From the NCBI RefSeq assembly GCF_029094525.1, contig NZ_CP119107.1, positions 1,302,001 through 1,366,000 of the forward strand: a DNA stretch of 64,000 nt, read 5' to 3'. Source of the stretch: Pullulanibacillus sp. KACC 23026. GTDB lineage: Bacteria; Bacillota; Bacilli; Bacillales; Sporolactobacillaceae. This document shows, piece after piece, positions 8,368-17,202 of the stretch; position 1 is the first letter of the stretch, and every line of letters begins with the position of its first letter. Made by a program: the position numbers and the translations under genes. Below the pieces are notes generated by a model, which was given only the letters and a program-made list of their open reading frames with translations, had not been told where the DNA came from and did not search any database.

Positions 8368-11300
8368 TTAATCGCTTGATTGACCGCTTGTCTGGGTGCT
8401 CGTTTGACTGCTTGCACCTGACCCGTTAGAATTGTCTGTTCCAGTTTGGTTAACAGCCCCGCTATTTGTATCATTTCCTGAAGGATTGGTTGTTCCGTTT
8501 CCTTCTGAGGCGGTTGTCCCATTGTCTGTTCCGTCACCCTTATCTTCTGATGCCTTATTGTCTGAAGTAGGGTCTGTGGTAGTCGGACTATATTCACCTA
8601 CCATTATTTGGTCAGATGGAGCCGATTCTTTACCTGTTATATCAACAGCAGTGACATAGTAGGCTGCCGCTGATTGTGAGACTGAGATCGATAACGTGTC
8701 CGACATGACCTCAGAAATCTTTTTAAAGTCGTTTGTCCCGTTGGAGGCCTCATAGACTCGGTATCCTACAACATCATTTGAGGGACTCTTGGACCATGTA
8801 AGTTTACCCGATGAATAACCAACACTCGATGGTTTAGAAGGGGATTGGTTATCCGCATTGAACTCGGCCACTTGGATCGTATTCTTTAAAGGATTATTGC
8901 TAACCTCGTTCCATTGTATATAAGGAAGATGGCTTTTAATAAAGGACTCACTTAATAGAACACCAGACTTAGTAAATTGTGAAGGAGTACTTGAAAGAGC
9001 AGGGTATTCTTTTCCATTTATAATGACATAATTTCCTCTTTCAAAAGCGGTATCCTTCCCAGAAGGCTGGAACTTTGTATTAATTAAATCCGTTGATTGC
9101 ATACCTGCTGCCTTACAATCGCTCGAAGCGGGACCATTGGTCAAACCACAGAAGGTTTCGGTTACAACACCGCTTGGCTTTGAAAAGGACTGTTTCGGTG
9201 CCATTAATGAAGGCTCAACAGAATAAGCATCATTGGCAAGATCTGCCCATATTTGAGTGTTATGCTCATGATACGTGTAAGGGTCGAGCTCAAGCTTATG
9301 TACCTTTCCGTTGATCGTGACCTGCTGCTGGTCATATCCGTTCCAAACACCTAATGTCATTGACGGATTTCCAGCAACTAACCAAGAATCGTCCCAGTTC
9401 TGTGTCGTTCCTGTTTTTCCGTAAAGGTCACTATTAAAGTTAAGCAGGCTTTTCAGACCAGCTGCCGTTCCTTTATTAATGACATCTCGGAGCATATCAA
9501 TGACCATATAAGAGGTTTGCGGGCTGAAGACCTTTGTGGAAGTCGTTTTATGCTGATAAACGGTTTTTCCATTTTTATCAACGATCTTTTTAATCATGTA
9601 AGCACCCACAAAATTTCCGTCATTTGCAAACGTCGCATAAGCATTTGTGTCTTGTTCGACAGTTGTTCCGAGTGTTAACCCGCCAATGGCTACAGGTAAC
9701 GGTCCATTATCAGGATAAACAAGATTAGTAAAGCCCATCTTCTGAAGATAATTCAGAGGTTGGAAATGCTGCAAATTCTCCCAATAAGTTTGAATGGCAG
9801 GGAGGTTGTGCGATTCCGCCAAAGCATAACGAGCCGTTTCAAATCCATGGAAGAGACCGTCTCCCTCAGAGCCATAGTTATGCGGAGAATAATTGCCTGG
9901 ATAAGTCGTTGGTAAGTCCGCTAAGATGGTCCCCGGTGATAAAATTCCATTCTCTATGGCGGGCCCATAATCGAGCAATGGCTTCATGGTTGACCCGTTT
10001 TGCCGTTTCGCATCCAAAGCGTGGTTAATTTGAGAAAACTCCATTTTATTCTGTCGGCCGCCCACGAAACTAACAATGGCGCCCGTATCGTTTTTGATCA
10101 GAACGGCACCAAGCTCCATTGGGAAGGTCAGTGTTTTCTTTTCACCTGTCTTAGCATCCGTATAAGTGAACACTTTATCACTTTCATAGCCATTATAGGA
10201 AGTTGCTGTCTTCTGCATCTTGTCATATATTTGCTTATTAATGGTTGTGTAGATTTTATACCCGTTTTGATCTAATTGTTTTCCTGCATTGTCATAGAAT
10301 TCCTGATAGAGATCACTGTTTTTCTTTAAGGTTGTATAGTCTACCCCTTGTTTTTTGCAGATCTCCTGAATCGTGAGTTTGCTGTAGGCAGGGTAACTAT
10401 TCAGTGTTTTGAGCTTAGAAAGCGTGTCATAATCGTTCGAGAGTGTCGTCCCGTTATAGCCTTGATTGTTGGCGTTTACGATTGCTAACTGTTTGGCCGC
10501 TTCACTTCTTACCTCAGGCATAAGGTAAGGATATTTGGAGACAACGGGGTCGGTTTTCTTAACAAAATGCTTTTCGTAATCATAGTTAATTGCTTGATTA
10601 TATTGATCTTGGTTAATATAACCGGCATTCAGCATGTTCTTAAGCACATCATGAGCTCGATTCACACCTGCTGAAATATCACTCTTGACCCCTCCGCCAT
10701 TTAAAAATGGGGTATAAGCAAATGGATTTTTAGGGATCCCGGCAATAAAGGCAGCTTGCGGGAGGTTCAAATCCTTTGCATCGACACCAAAAATACCTTT
10801 TGCGGCGGTTTGAACACCTGCTATGTTTTGACCCGCAGCATTTCGTCCAAATGGAATGACATTTATGTACGCATCCAGAATCTCATTTTTGCTAAAGAAT
10901 CGGTCTAATCTTAGGGCTAATAATATTTCCTTTGCCTTCCGATCAAAGGAGACCTCATTTGTGAGAATCTGGTTTTTCACCAATTGTTGGGTGATCGTAC
11001 TTCCGCCCGTCACAATCGGCTGATTGGTTAGTTCTTGGAAGGTGGCTCGAATCACTGATTTGGGGACAACACCTTGATGTTGGTAGAAGAGTTCATCCTC
11101 TGTTGCAAGCAAAGCATCAATATAATTGCTTGAGACATCCTTAAGTTGAACGGGGGTCCGTAATAAGTCCGTTTTCAATTTGCCTAATTGGATGTTTCCG
11201 TCGAAATAAACAGTGCTTGTTTCGGAGTAATTATTGATGTCCTTTTTCATATCGGCATAGCTTAGAATGGGTTGTTTATGAACAAGAGAAGCAAAATACC

Positions 11301-11475
11301 CTGCTGCAACCCCTCCAAAGAAAAAGATGGAAATGAAGCCTAGAGATATAAGAATTAAAAATAAATTCCATATGACCTTTCCGCTTACTCGAAAGCTTTT
11401 TAATACTTTTTTCTGCTCTAACCAGGCAATGCCCTTATTTAGTTTGGCTAGAAGATCAGAAGGTTTAAATGACAT
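8368..11475 (-). CDS. Class A penicillin-binding protein with C-terminal FN3 domain
   Basis: Bifunctional cell-wall synthase of about 1035 aa, anchored by one N-terminal membrane helix. A GT51 glycosyltransferase (about 90-280, catalytic Glu in ATEDELFYQHQG near 126, then GGSTITQQLVKN) polymerises lipid II. A transpeptidase (about 450-770) carries SxxK as STMK near residue 495, SxN as SHN, and KTG as GKTGTTQ near 687. A fibronectin type III-like module follows at about 872-960, then a Ser/Thr/Gly/Asn-rich low-complexity tail. The start is set at 11475 (MSFKPSDLL) because GGGAGGAAGG lies just upstream; a longer reading to 11559 has no RBS. It fills the place where B. subtilis has mot/acu/acsA genes. 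Which PBP1A-type paralogue it corresponds to is not certain. Confidence 0.93.
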   Translation of the reverse strand: MSFKPSDLLAKLNKGIAWLEQKKVLKSFRVSGKVIWNLFLILISLGFISIFFFGGVAAGYFASLVHKQPILSYADMKKDINNYSETSTVYFDGNIQLGKLKTDLLRTPVQLKDVSSNYIDALLATEDELFYQHQGVVPKSVIRATFQELTNQPIVTGGSTITQQLVKNQILTNEVSFDRKAKEILLALRLDRFFSKNEILDAYINVIPFGRNAAGQNIAGVQTAAKGIFGVDAKDLNLPQAAFIAGIPKNPFAYTPFLNGGGVKSDISAGVNRAHDVLKNMLNAGYINQDQYNQAINYDYEKHFVKKTDPVVSKYPYLMPEVRSEAAKQLAIVNANNQGYNGTTLSNDYDTLSKLKTLNSYPAYSKLTIQEICKKQGVDYTTLKKNSDLYQEFYDNAGKQLDQNGYKIYTTINKQIYDKMQKTATSYNGYESDKVFTYTDAKTGEKKTLTFPMELGAVLIKNDTGAIVSFVGGRQNKMEFSQINHALDAKRQNGSTMKPLLDYGPAIENGILSPGTILADLPTTYPGNYSPHNYGSEGDGLFHGFETARYALAESHNLPAIQTYWENLQHFQPLNYLQKMGFTNLVYPDNGPLPVAIGGLTLGTTVEQDTNAYATFANDGNFVGAYMIKKIVDKNGKTVYQHKTTSTKVFSPQTSYMVIDMLRDVINKGTAAGLKSLLNFNSDLYGKTGTTQNWDDSWLVAGNPSMTLGVWNGYDQQQVTINGKVHKLELDPYTYHEHNTQIWADLANDAYSVEPSLMAPKQSFSKPSGVVTETFCGLTNGPASSDCKAAGMQSTDLINTKFQPSGKDTAFERGNYVIINGKEYPALSSTPSQFTKSGVLLSESFIKSHLPYIQWNEVSNNPLKNTIQVAEFNADNQSPSKPSSVGYSSGKLTWSKSPSNDVVGYRVYEASNGTNDFKKISEVMSDTLSISVSQSAAAYYVTAVDITGKESAPSDQIMVGEYSPTTTDPTSDNKASEDKGDGTDNGTTASEGNGTTNPSGNDTNSGAVNQTGTDNSNGSGASSQTSTQTSGQSSD

Positions 11476-11630
11476 AACTTCCTTCCTCCCTCTAAACAGA
11501 TCCCTAATGAGTTCTAGTGATTTGTTTAGGTAGTAACTTTTAAGCTGAAAACGCTCCATTATATTCTATCATATTTTTGTTTAAAGATGAGAAGTGCTAG
11601 AATAAAAGGTTGCTAGATTGATGGCAAATA

Positions 11631-11666
11631 AAAAGAGAGTGTCTCAAAGTTGAGACACTCTCTTTT
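11631..11666 (-). terminator. rpsD terminator
   Basis: 17-bp near-perfect inverted repeat (AAAAGAGAGTGTCTCAA and its complement, 2-nt centre) just after rpsD on the minus strand, followed by TTTTTATTT on that strand. Confidence 0.9.
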
Positions 11667-11687
11667 ATTTTAGCGTTTATCCGAAGA

Positions 11688-12290
11688 TTAACGAGAATAG
11701 AATTCGACGATCAACGCTTCTGTGATTTCAGCAGGAAGCTCTGAACGCTCAGGGAAACGAGTATAAGTTCCCTCAAGTGTATTCTCATCAAAAGTCACAT
11801 ATTCAGGAATGTAGTTGTTGGTTTCAATAGCTTCTTTGATGATGTCAAGGTTGCGAGATTTTTCTCTTACACCAATGACTTCACCTGGCTTAACGCGATA
11901 GGAAGGAATATCAACGCGTTGTCCGCCAACTAGGATGTGACCATGATTTACAAGCTGACGAGCTTGACGACGTGTACGGGCAAGACCCATACGGTAAACG
12001 AGGTTATCAAGGCGAGATTCAAGTAAAATCATGAAGTTTTCACCGTGAACACCTTTCATTTTACCAGCATCATCAAAAATGCGACGGAATTGACGCTCGT
12101 TCACTCCGTACATAAAACGAAGCTTTTGTTTTTCTTGTTGTTGCAAACCGTATTCAGACAGTTTGCGACGTTGGTTTGGACCGTGTTGCCCTGGTGCATA
12201 TGGGCGTTTTTCAATTTCTTTTCCCGTTCCGCTTAAAGAAATACCAAGACGGCGAGATTGTTTCCAACTTGGACCAGTATATCGAGCCAT
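11688..12290 (-). CDS. rpsD: 30S ribosomal protein S4
   Basis: 200 aa primary 16S rRNA-binding protein of the small subunit; in Bacillus it also represses its own synthesis by binding the mRNA leader. It begins [19 protein letters not shown] and carries the S4 RNA-binding domain at about 90-150 ([30 protein letters not shown]). AAGGAGGAG lies 8 nt before the ATG. It has its own strong SigA promoter, a ~180-nt leader and a strong terminator, so it is a monocistronic, probably autoregulated unit. Confidence 0.97.
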   Translation of the reverse strand: MARYTGPSWKQSRRLGISLSGTGKEIEKRPYAPGQHGPNQRRKLSEYGLQQQEKQKLRFMYGVNERQFRRIFDDAGKMKGVHGENFMILLESRLDNLVYRMGLARTRRQARQLVNHGHILVGGQRVDIPSYRVKPGEVIGVREKSRNLDIIKEAIETNNYIPEYVTFDENTLEGTYTRFPERSELPAEITEALIVEFYSR

Positions 12291-12469
12291 GGTTATGACT
12301 CCTCCTTTGTCATTTTATCGTATAAAATGACATGTGCGATCCTTTAAGTAGGATATTTTGTTTTATGCACCTTCACCCGACAGAAGAGGTTACGCGATGC
12401 ACCTTTATATGCATAAAGGAACAAAATAGGGCCTATAAAGGGAATTCGTACGCTGTCTCATTTTACACA
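12291..12469 (-). promoter_or_regulatory. rpsD leader, probable S4 autoregulatory RNA
   Basis: About 180 nt separate the rpsD promoter from its start codon. The leader holds a perfect 10-bp hairpin (GTCATTTTAT/ATAAAATGAC, 12309-12331) directly against the Shine-Dalgarno sequence, an ATCC/GGAT stem next to it, and a longer-range TGCAC/GTGCA pairing. Autogenous control of rpsD by S4 is established in B. subtilis. That this leader is the target is inferred from position and structure. Confidence 0.55.
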
Positions 12470-12475
12470 AACTCC

Positions 12476-12504
12476 ATTATAGGCATAACTTATCTTAAAG
12501 TCAA
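12476..12504 (-). promoter_or_regulatory. SigA promoter of rpsD
   Basis: On the minus strand TTGACT, 17-nt spacer, TATAAT. Near-consensus and correctly spaced. Confidence 0.78.
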
Positions 12505-12597
12505 CCTGTTGCCTGAATCTTTATCATCCTTGTTTGCCTAGTCTCAGGTTCCTAGATCGGGGATTGCTGACCGCAGCAAGTGCATAAAGACGGGGAA

Positions 12598-13077
12598 TTA
12601 GAGCTGTTCCGTTAGCGTAGCAACGAGCTGTTCGAGTCCCTTTTGGTCCGCTTCAGAGAAACGTTTTGTAGAAGGACTGTCGATATCTAATACACCGATA
12701 AGAGCTCCTTTTTTCTTAATTGGAATCACAATTTCGGATTGTGAAGCGGCATCGCAGGCAATGTGACCCTGAAAGTGATTGACATCTTCAACACGAATGG
12801 TTTGACCTTTTTCGGCAGCAGTCCCGCAAACTCCTTTTCCAATCGGGATGCGAATGCAGGCCGGCAGCCCTTGAAAAGGACCTAATACTAATTCTTTGCC
12901 ATCATATAAGTAAAATCCCACCCAATTTATATTTTCTAAGAATTGGGCTAGTAAGGCAGCTGTATTGGCTAGATTGGCGATTTGATTCGGTTCATCCTCT
13001 ATTAATGCCTTAAGCTGTTTATTGACTTGTTCATACTGTTCTTCAATGGTTCCATTATACTTGGTGACAGAAAACAT
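12598..13077 (-). CDS. ytsP: GAF-domain free methionine-(R)-sulfoxide reductase (YtsP-like)
   Basis: 159 aa, a single GAF domain of the fRMsr type that reduces free Met-R-sulfoxide. The diagnostic cysteines of this family are visible: one in GLPACIRIPIG, one in GKGVCGTAA and one in HIACD. The pocket residues NWVGFYL and the terminal LIGVLDIDSP are also typical. ATG at 13077 is preferred over the overlapping TTG at 13080 because AGGTGGAT lies 5 nt upstream. It lies between rpsD and the divergent refZ gene, as in other Bacillaceae. No clear terminator follows. Confidence 0.88.
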   Translation of the reverse strand: MFSVTKYNGTIEEQYEQVNKQLKALIEDEPNQIANLANTAALLAQFLENINWVGFYLYDGKELVLGPFQGLPACIRIPIGKGVCGTAAEKGQTIRVEDVNHFQGHIACDAASQSEIVIPIKKKGALIGVLDIDSPSTKRFSEADQKGLEQLVATLTEQL

Positions 13078-13232
13078 CAAAATCCACCTGCTTTCGATTT
13101 AAATAGTATAAGTGTAGCAAAAAATGAGCTTGGTTTCACGTTATTTGTCGAGAAGTTATTAAAGGAAATTTAATAAAGGTATAGAAAACGTAGATTATAG
13201 ACTAGACTTGGCTTTTTAAGGTGGTGAGAACA

Positions 13233-13871
13233 ATGGAGAAACGAAAAGATTCAAGGCAGGCTGTTCTGGATGCAGCTAGTCGTCTTTTTCATATGTATGG
13301 GTATGACGGAACTTCAGTAAGGGCGATTGCATCGGAAGCTGGAGTGAATGTGGCACTTATTTCTTATTATTTTGGTGGTAAGAAAGCCTTGCTCGAACAA
13401 TTGATGGAGCATTTCTTAAATGGATATATTTTAGAAATAGAAGCTTTTTTGAAAAAGAGAGAGGCGTCTGTGATCTTCCTCGATGATATCGTTCAATTAG
13501 CCGAATGCTTATTAGTTTATCAGGCCCATCATTTTTACATGGCAAGATTTGTTTTTCGCGAAATCACATTAGATTCGATGCTGACACGTGAGATTATGAC
13601 AACGTATCTTATGAAAGAGAAGTATTTATTGGAGGCCATTTTCCAACAAGTCGGATTAGTCGGTCTCGACCCTCATTATTCCTTGGATTTTTTAATCATG
13701 CAATTTCGTGATATGGTCATGTTGCCGTACAGTCAGCCTCAATACATTCGAAAAGTATACGGCTTACAACCCACCCAATCGACTTTTTTATCTCATTATA
13801 TAAAGCATGTCAGACTCTGGGTCAGAGGACTTGATGCGACAGCAACCCGCAAGCCAAAGCTCATCATATGA
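13233..13871 (+). CDS. refZ: TetR-family regulator of Z-ring positioning RefZ
   Basis: 212 aa. N-terminal TetR helix-turn-helix (DAASRLFHMYGYDGTSVRAIASEAGVNVALISYYFGGK, about 12-50) and an all-helical C-terminal domain that matches RefZ/YttP in length and in LDFLIMQFRDMVMLPYSQPQYIRKVYGLQP. RefZ binds motifs flanking the origin and promotes the shift of FtsZ from mid-cell to the pole during sporulation. ATG at 13233 is chosen because AAGGTGG (13218-13224) is its RBS; the GTG at 13221 lies inside that RBS. It lies upstream of ezrA, another Z-ring regulator, separated by the repeat region. Confidence 0.88.
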   Translation: MEKRKDSRQAVLDAASRLFHMYGYDGTSVRAIASEAGVNVALISYYFGGKKALLEQLMEHFLNGYILEIEAFLKKREASVIFLDDIVQLAECLLVYQAHHFYMARFVFREITLDSMLTREIMTTYLMKEKYLLEAIFQQVGLVGLDPHYSLDFLIMQFRDMVMLPYSQPQYIRKVYGLQPTQSTFLSHYIKHVRLWVRGLDATATRKPKLII

Positions 13872-13874
13872 AAA

Positions 13875-13903
13875 AAAAGGGCACCGATTGAGGTGTCCTT
13901 TTA
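13875..13903 (+). terminator. refZ terminator
   Basis: AAAAGGGCACC pairs with GGTGTCCTTTT with one mismatch. A G-rich tract (G5-T-G8) follows at about 13923-13937. Confidence 0.7.
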
Positions 13904-13982
13904 ATTTGGGGTTATAAGTGTATGGGGGTGGGGGGGGCTTGCAACACACACTTTGGGTGGCTCTGCGCACGCCTCATCCCTT

Positions 13983-14127
13983 GCCCACCATATTGGCTCA
14001 CAACTCGTTGAATTTAGTGGGTAAGGGAGTCATGCCCACCATATTGGCCTTAGATCCCGCTGAAAATGGTGGGCAAGGGAGTCATGCCCACCATATTGAC
14101 TCACAACTCGCTTAATATGGTGGGCAA
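13983..14127 (+). repeat. Three ~51-bp hairpin units (GCCCACCATATTG family)
   Basis: Units start at 13983, 14034 and 14086 (spacing 51 and 52 bp). Each begins GCCCACCATATTG and ends in its inverted complement (AGTGGG or GGTGGGC). In the third copy GCCCACCATATT and AATATGGTGGGC form a perfect 12-bp stem; the second also pairs well. Links between units read AAGGGAGTCAT. Confidence 0.85.
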
Positions 14128-14179
14128 ACTTGGCTTGTTCTCCACCTAAGCCCTGTTTTAGTTAATGGAGGCCCCATCA

Positions 14180-15175
14180 CACGCTCTGTTTTGTGTGATG
14201 GAGCCTCCAACGCGCACGTTTGGCCCTGCACCGGCCCCGGTTTTGTGTGATGGAGGCCCCAACGCACACGTTTGGCCCTGCACACGCTCTGTTTTTGTGT
14301 ATTGGAGGCTTCATCGCACACGTTTGGCCCCGCACCGGCCCCGATTTTGTGTGATGGAGGCCCCAACGCACACGTTTGGCCTTGCACCGGCCCCGATTTT
14401 GTGTGATGGAGGCCCCATCACACACGTTTGGCCCTGCACAGGCTCTGTTTTTGTGTATTGGAGGCTTCATCGCACACGTTTGGCCCTGCACACGCTCTGT
14501 TTTTGTGTGATGGAGGCCCCAACGCACACGTTTGGTCCCGCACCGGCCCCGATTTTGTGTGATGGAGGCCCCATCACACACGTTTGGTCCTGCACAGGCT
14601 CTGTTTTTGTGTGATGGAGCCTTCAACGCACACGTTTGGTCCTGCACAGGCCCCGATTTTGTGTGATGGGGCCCCCAACGCACACGTTTGGTCCTGCACA
14701 GGCTCTGTTTTTGTGTGATGGGGCCTCCAACGCACACGTTTGGCCCTGCACACGCTCTGTTTTTGTGTGATGGAGGCCCCAACGCACACGTTTGGCCCTG
14801 CACACGCTCTGTTTTTGTGTGATGGAGGCCCCAACGCACACGTTTGGCCTTGCACCGGCCCCGATTTTGTGTGATGGAGGCCCCAACGCACACGTTTGGC
14901 CTTGCACCGGCCCCGATTTTGTGTGATGGAGGCCCCATCACACACGTTTGGCCCCGCATCAGCCCCGATTTTGTGTGATGGAGCCTTCAACGCACACGTT
15001 TGGCCCCGCATCAGCCCCGATTTTGTGTGATGGGGCCCCCAACGCGCACGTCTGGCCCCGCACCGGCCCCGATTTTGTGTGATGGAGTCTCCAACGCACA
15101 CGTTTGGCCCCACACACGCTCTGTTTTTGTGTGATGGAGCCCCAACGCACACTTTTGCCTCCATCCCACGCTTCG
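14180..15175 (+). repeat. 19-copy, 52-bp intergenic tandem repeat upstream of ezrA
   Basis: Nineteen head-to-tail units of exactly 52 bp. The landmark TTGTGTGATGG recurs at 14191 and every 52 nt to 15127, with no indel. Each unit contains GTGTGATGG(A/G)G(C/G)CC, then CACACGTTTGG and a GC-rich junction that alternates between a CACACG-CTCTG form and a CACCGG-CCCCG form. GTGTGATGG and CCATCACAC make a perfect hairpin in some copies. GC is clearly higher than in flanking DNA. Degenerate half-units flank the array at about 14165 and 15190. No gene is supported between 13872 and 15501. Confidence 0.93.
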
Positions 15176-15363
15176 GCACCGCGCACCGCCTCGATTTGGA
15201 GCCTTCAATACGCATGCCCCATCCTTGGTTTGGCGAACGGAAATTTTCCTATCCTCATATCTGAAATTTTTTTGTGTTTAACTTCAAATAAAAGGATCCC
15301 GAGATGCTTTATAAAACACTCATCAAATTTTTATAAAAGTGGTGTCCAAAACTGGTAAATCCA

Positions 15364-15372
15364 TGGTATGAT
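15364..15372 (+). promoter_or_regulatory. Possible extended -10 promoter for ezrA
   Basis: TGGTATGAT, a TGn-extended -10 element, lies about 130 bp before ezrA and just beyond the repeat array. No convincing -35 is seen, so this is tentative. Confidence 0.3.
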
Positions 15373-15501
15373 AAAGACTGCATAATTTTATTTATTTTGA
15401 TATTTTTTTCATGAATTTTTTAAGAGTAAACGGCGATTTTGTCGTGTTCTGTCGACAAATGTTTGACGAAATACGGATCCCGATAGATTGGGGGAACATG
15501 A

Positions 15502-17202
15502 ATGTTGTTTTATGTGATTGTTGGACTTATCATCGTCATTGCCCTGATTGTTGGGTATGGTGCCTTTATGAGACGAAAAATATATAAGGATGTTGATCGC
15601 TACGCTAATTGGAAAATAAGTGTTATGAATCGACCGATTACGGATGAAATCTCTAAGGTAAAAAAAATGACTATGGGCGGGGAAACTGAAAAGAAATTTG
15701 AAGAATGGCGCCGTGATTGGGATGAAATTATTACTCTTCATCTCCCAAATGTTGAAGAGGCTCTCTTTGAAGCGGAGGAGTGCGCGGATAAATATCGATT
15801 CAAGAAGGCACGTGAGGTCCTGGCAACAGTCGATGAAAAGCTTAATGAAACCGAATTAAAGATCGGTCATATGCTTGAGGACTTAAATGTTGTTGTTGAA
15901 AGCGAAGCGCAAAATAAGAAGAATATTATTCCAATAAAAGAGCGTTATCATGACGTGAAGAAAACCTTAATCACCAGGCGCGGTGATTTTAAAAAAGCCA
16001 TTGGTTATTTTGAAAATGAGCTTAAAGAACTCGAAGAAAAACTAGAAAAATATGACCTTGAAACATCGCAGGGAAATGTCATTTTAGGCCGAGAGATTCT
16101 TACCGATGTTATGGAACAATTGGATCACCTTGAGGCAGACCTCCTCGATGTCCCTAAGTATTATAAAGATATCAAGATCATTCTCCCTAATCGGATCAAA
16201 GAACTTGAAGCCGGACTTGCTGAGATGACGGAAAAAGGCTATGTGTTAGATCACTTGGAGATTGAAACCTTTATAAATGAACTCCAAAACCATCTCATTG
16301 TTTACGAGACGGCGTTAGAGAATGCTTCTTTTAAAGAAGTCAAAGAAGGTCTTGCGGAAAGCTTCGAGCAATTAGAATGGATTTATACACAGCTAGAAAA
16401 AGAAGTGGAAGTTCGACATGCCCTTATAAAGGAAGTTCCTTCATTTAGACATGATTTAACCATTGTTGCCGGGAAAATTGAGATGATGAATCAAGAAACA
16501 GAAGAAGTTAAGAAGAGTTATCTATTAGATGAGGAAGATTTTAAAACGCGTGACAGCTTGGATGCGGTTTTTGAAGAGCTGCAAAAAGAGTTTGAAGAAG
16601 TGGACATCGTCTTTTCTGAAAATAAGCAGGCCTTTAGTATTTTATTTGAGAAGGTAGAGGATATGAGAGGGCATTTAAAAGATGTGCACTCGAAAACGGA
16701 AGCCTATCTTGAAAAATTACATCATCTTAGACATGATGAATTAGCTGCTAAAGAAAGCCTTCAGAAGCTTAAACAAAGACTTAATGAAGCTAAGCGTCTG
16801 GTACAAAAAAGCAATTTGCCAGGGATTCCTCAGACTTATGTTTCCTTGATTGAGGATTCAGATGAGTTATTATCGGAAGTCCGGGACCGATTAGATGAAA
16901 AGCCTTTAGCCATGGAGACGATTCTTCAGCTTTTAGAGGAATCTGAGGCACAAATGGACTTGGTCCATGATAAGACACTAGAAATGGTGGACTCGGCTAA
17001 TTTTACGGAACAATTGATTCAATACGGAAACCGGTATCGTCGTCAAAATCCTAGGCTTGATGAAGAACTTAAAGAAGCAGAAGCGGCTTTCAGAAGCTAT
17101 AATTACGGAGAATCTGTTGAGATTGCAGCGAGTGCTATAAACAAAATTGATCCAGGTGCTTTAAAGAAATTCCAAATCGTCAAGGAAGAACATATTAGTT
17201 AG
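15502..17202 (+). CDS. ezrA: Septation ring formation regulator EzrA
   Basis: 566 aa membrane-anchored negative regulator of FtsZ ring assembly. It has one N-terminal transmembrane helix (about 3-22, Nout/Ccyt in the family) followed by a long cytoplasmic region of spectrin-like coiled-coil repeats rich in Glu, Lys and Leu. The C-terminal block ends ...YNYGESVEIAASAINKIDPGA, the conserved EzrA patch region. Length and sequence match B. subtilis EzrA (562 aa). The ATG at 15502 has GGGGGA 6 nt upstream. Unlike B. subtilis, it is separated from refZ by ~1.6 kb of tandem repeats. Confidence 0.95.
   Translation: MLFYVIVGLIIVIALIVGYGAFMRRKIYKDVDRYANWKISVMNRPITDEISKVKKMTMGGETEKKFEEWRRDWDEIITLHLPNVEEALFEAEECADKYRFKKAREVLATVDEKLNETELKIGHMLEDLNVVVESEAQNKKNIIPIKERYHDVKKTLITRRGDFKKAIGYFENELKELEEKLEKYDLETSQGNVILGREILTDVMEQLDHLEADLLDVPKYYKDIKIILPNRIKELEAGLAEMTEKGYVLDHLEIETFINELQNHLIVYETALENASFKEVKEGLAESFEQLEWIYTQLEKEVEVRHALIKEVPSFRHDLTIVAGKIEMMNQETEEVKKSYLLDEEDFKTRDSLDAVFEELQKEFEEVDIVFSENKQAFSILFEKVEDMRGHLKDVHSKTEAYLEKLHHLRHDELAAKESLQKLKQRLNEAKRLVQKSNLPGIPQTYVSLIEDSDELLSEVRDRLDEKPLAMETILQLLEESEAQMDLVHDKTLEMVDSANFTEQLIQYGNRYRRQNPRLDEELKEAEAAFRSYNYGESVEIAASAINKIDPGALKKFQIVKEEHIS

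Noticed and set aside
12332-12541. 69-aa plus-strand open frame upstream of rpsD
   Set aside because: It lies antisense to the rpsD promoter and leader, with no RBS.
14180-15175. CRISPR array
   Set aside because: The whole 52-bp period is repeated, with no unique spacers, and no cas genes are nearby.
14177-15215. Minus-strand proteins of 260 and 213 aa and a plus-strand 149-aa protein with 52-residue periods
   Set aside because: They arise because the 52-bp unit lacks stop codons in the minus frames. There is no RBS, the composition is aberrant, and several frames are open at once over the same DNA.
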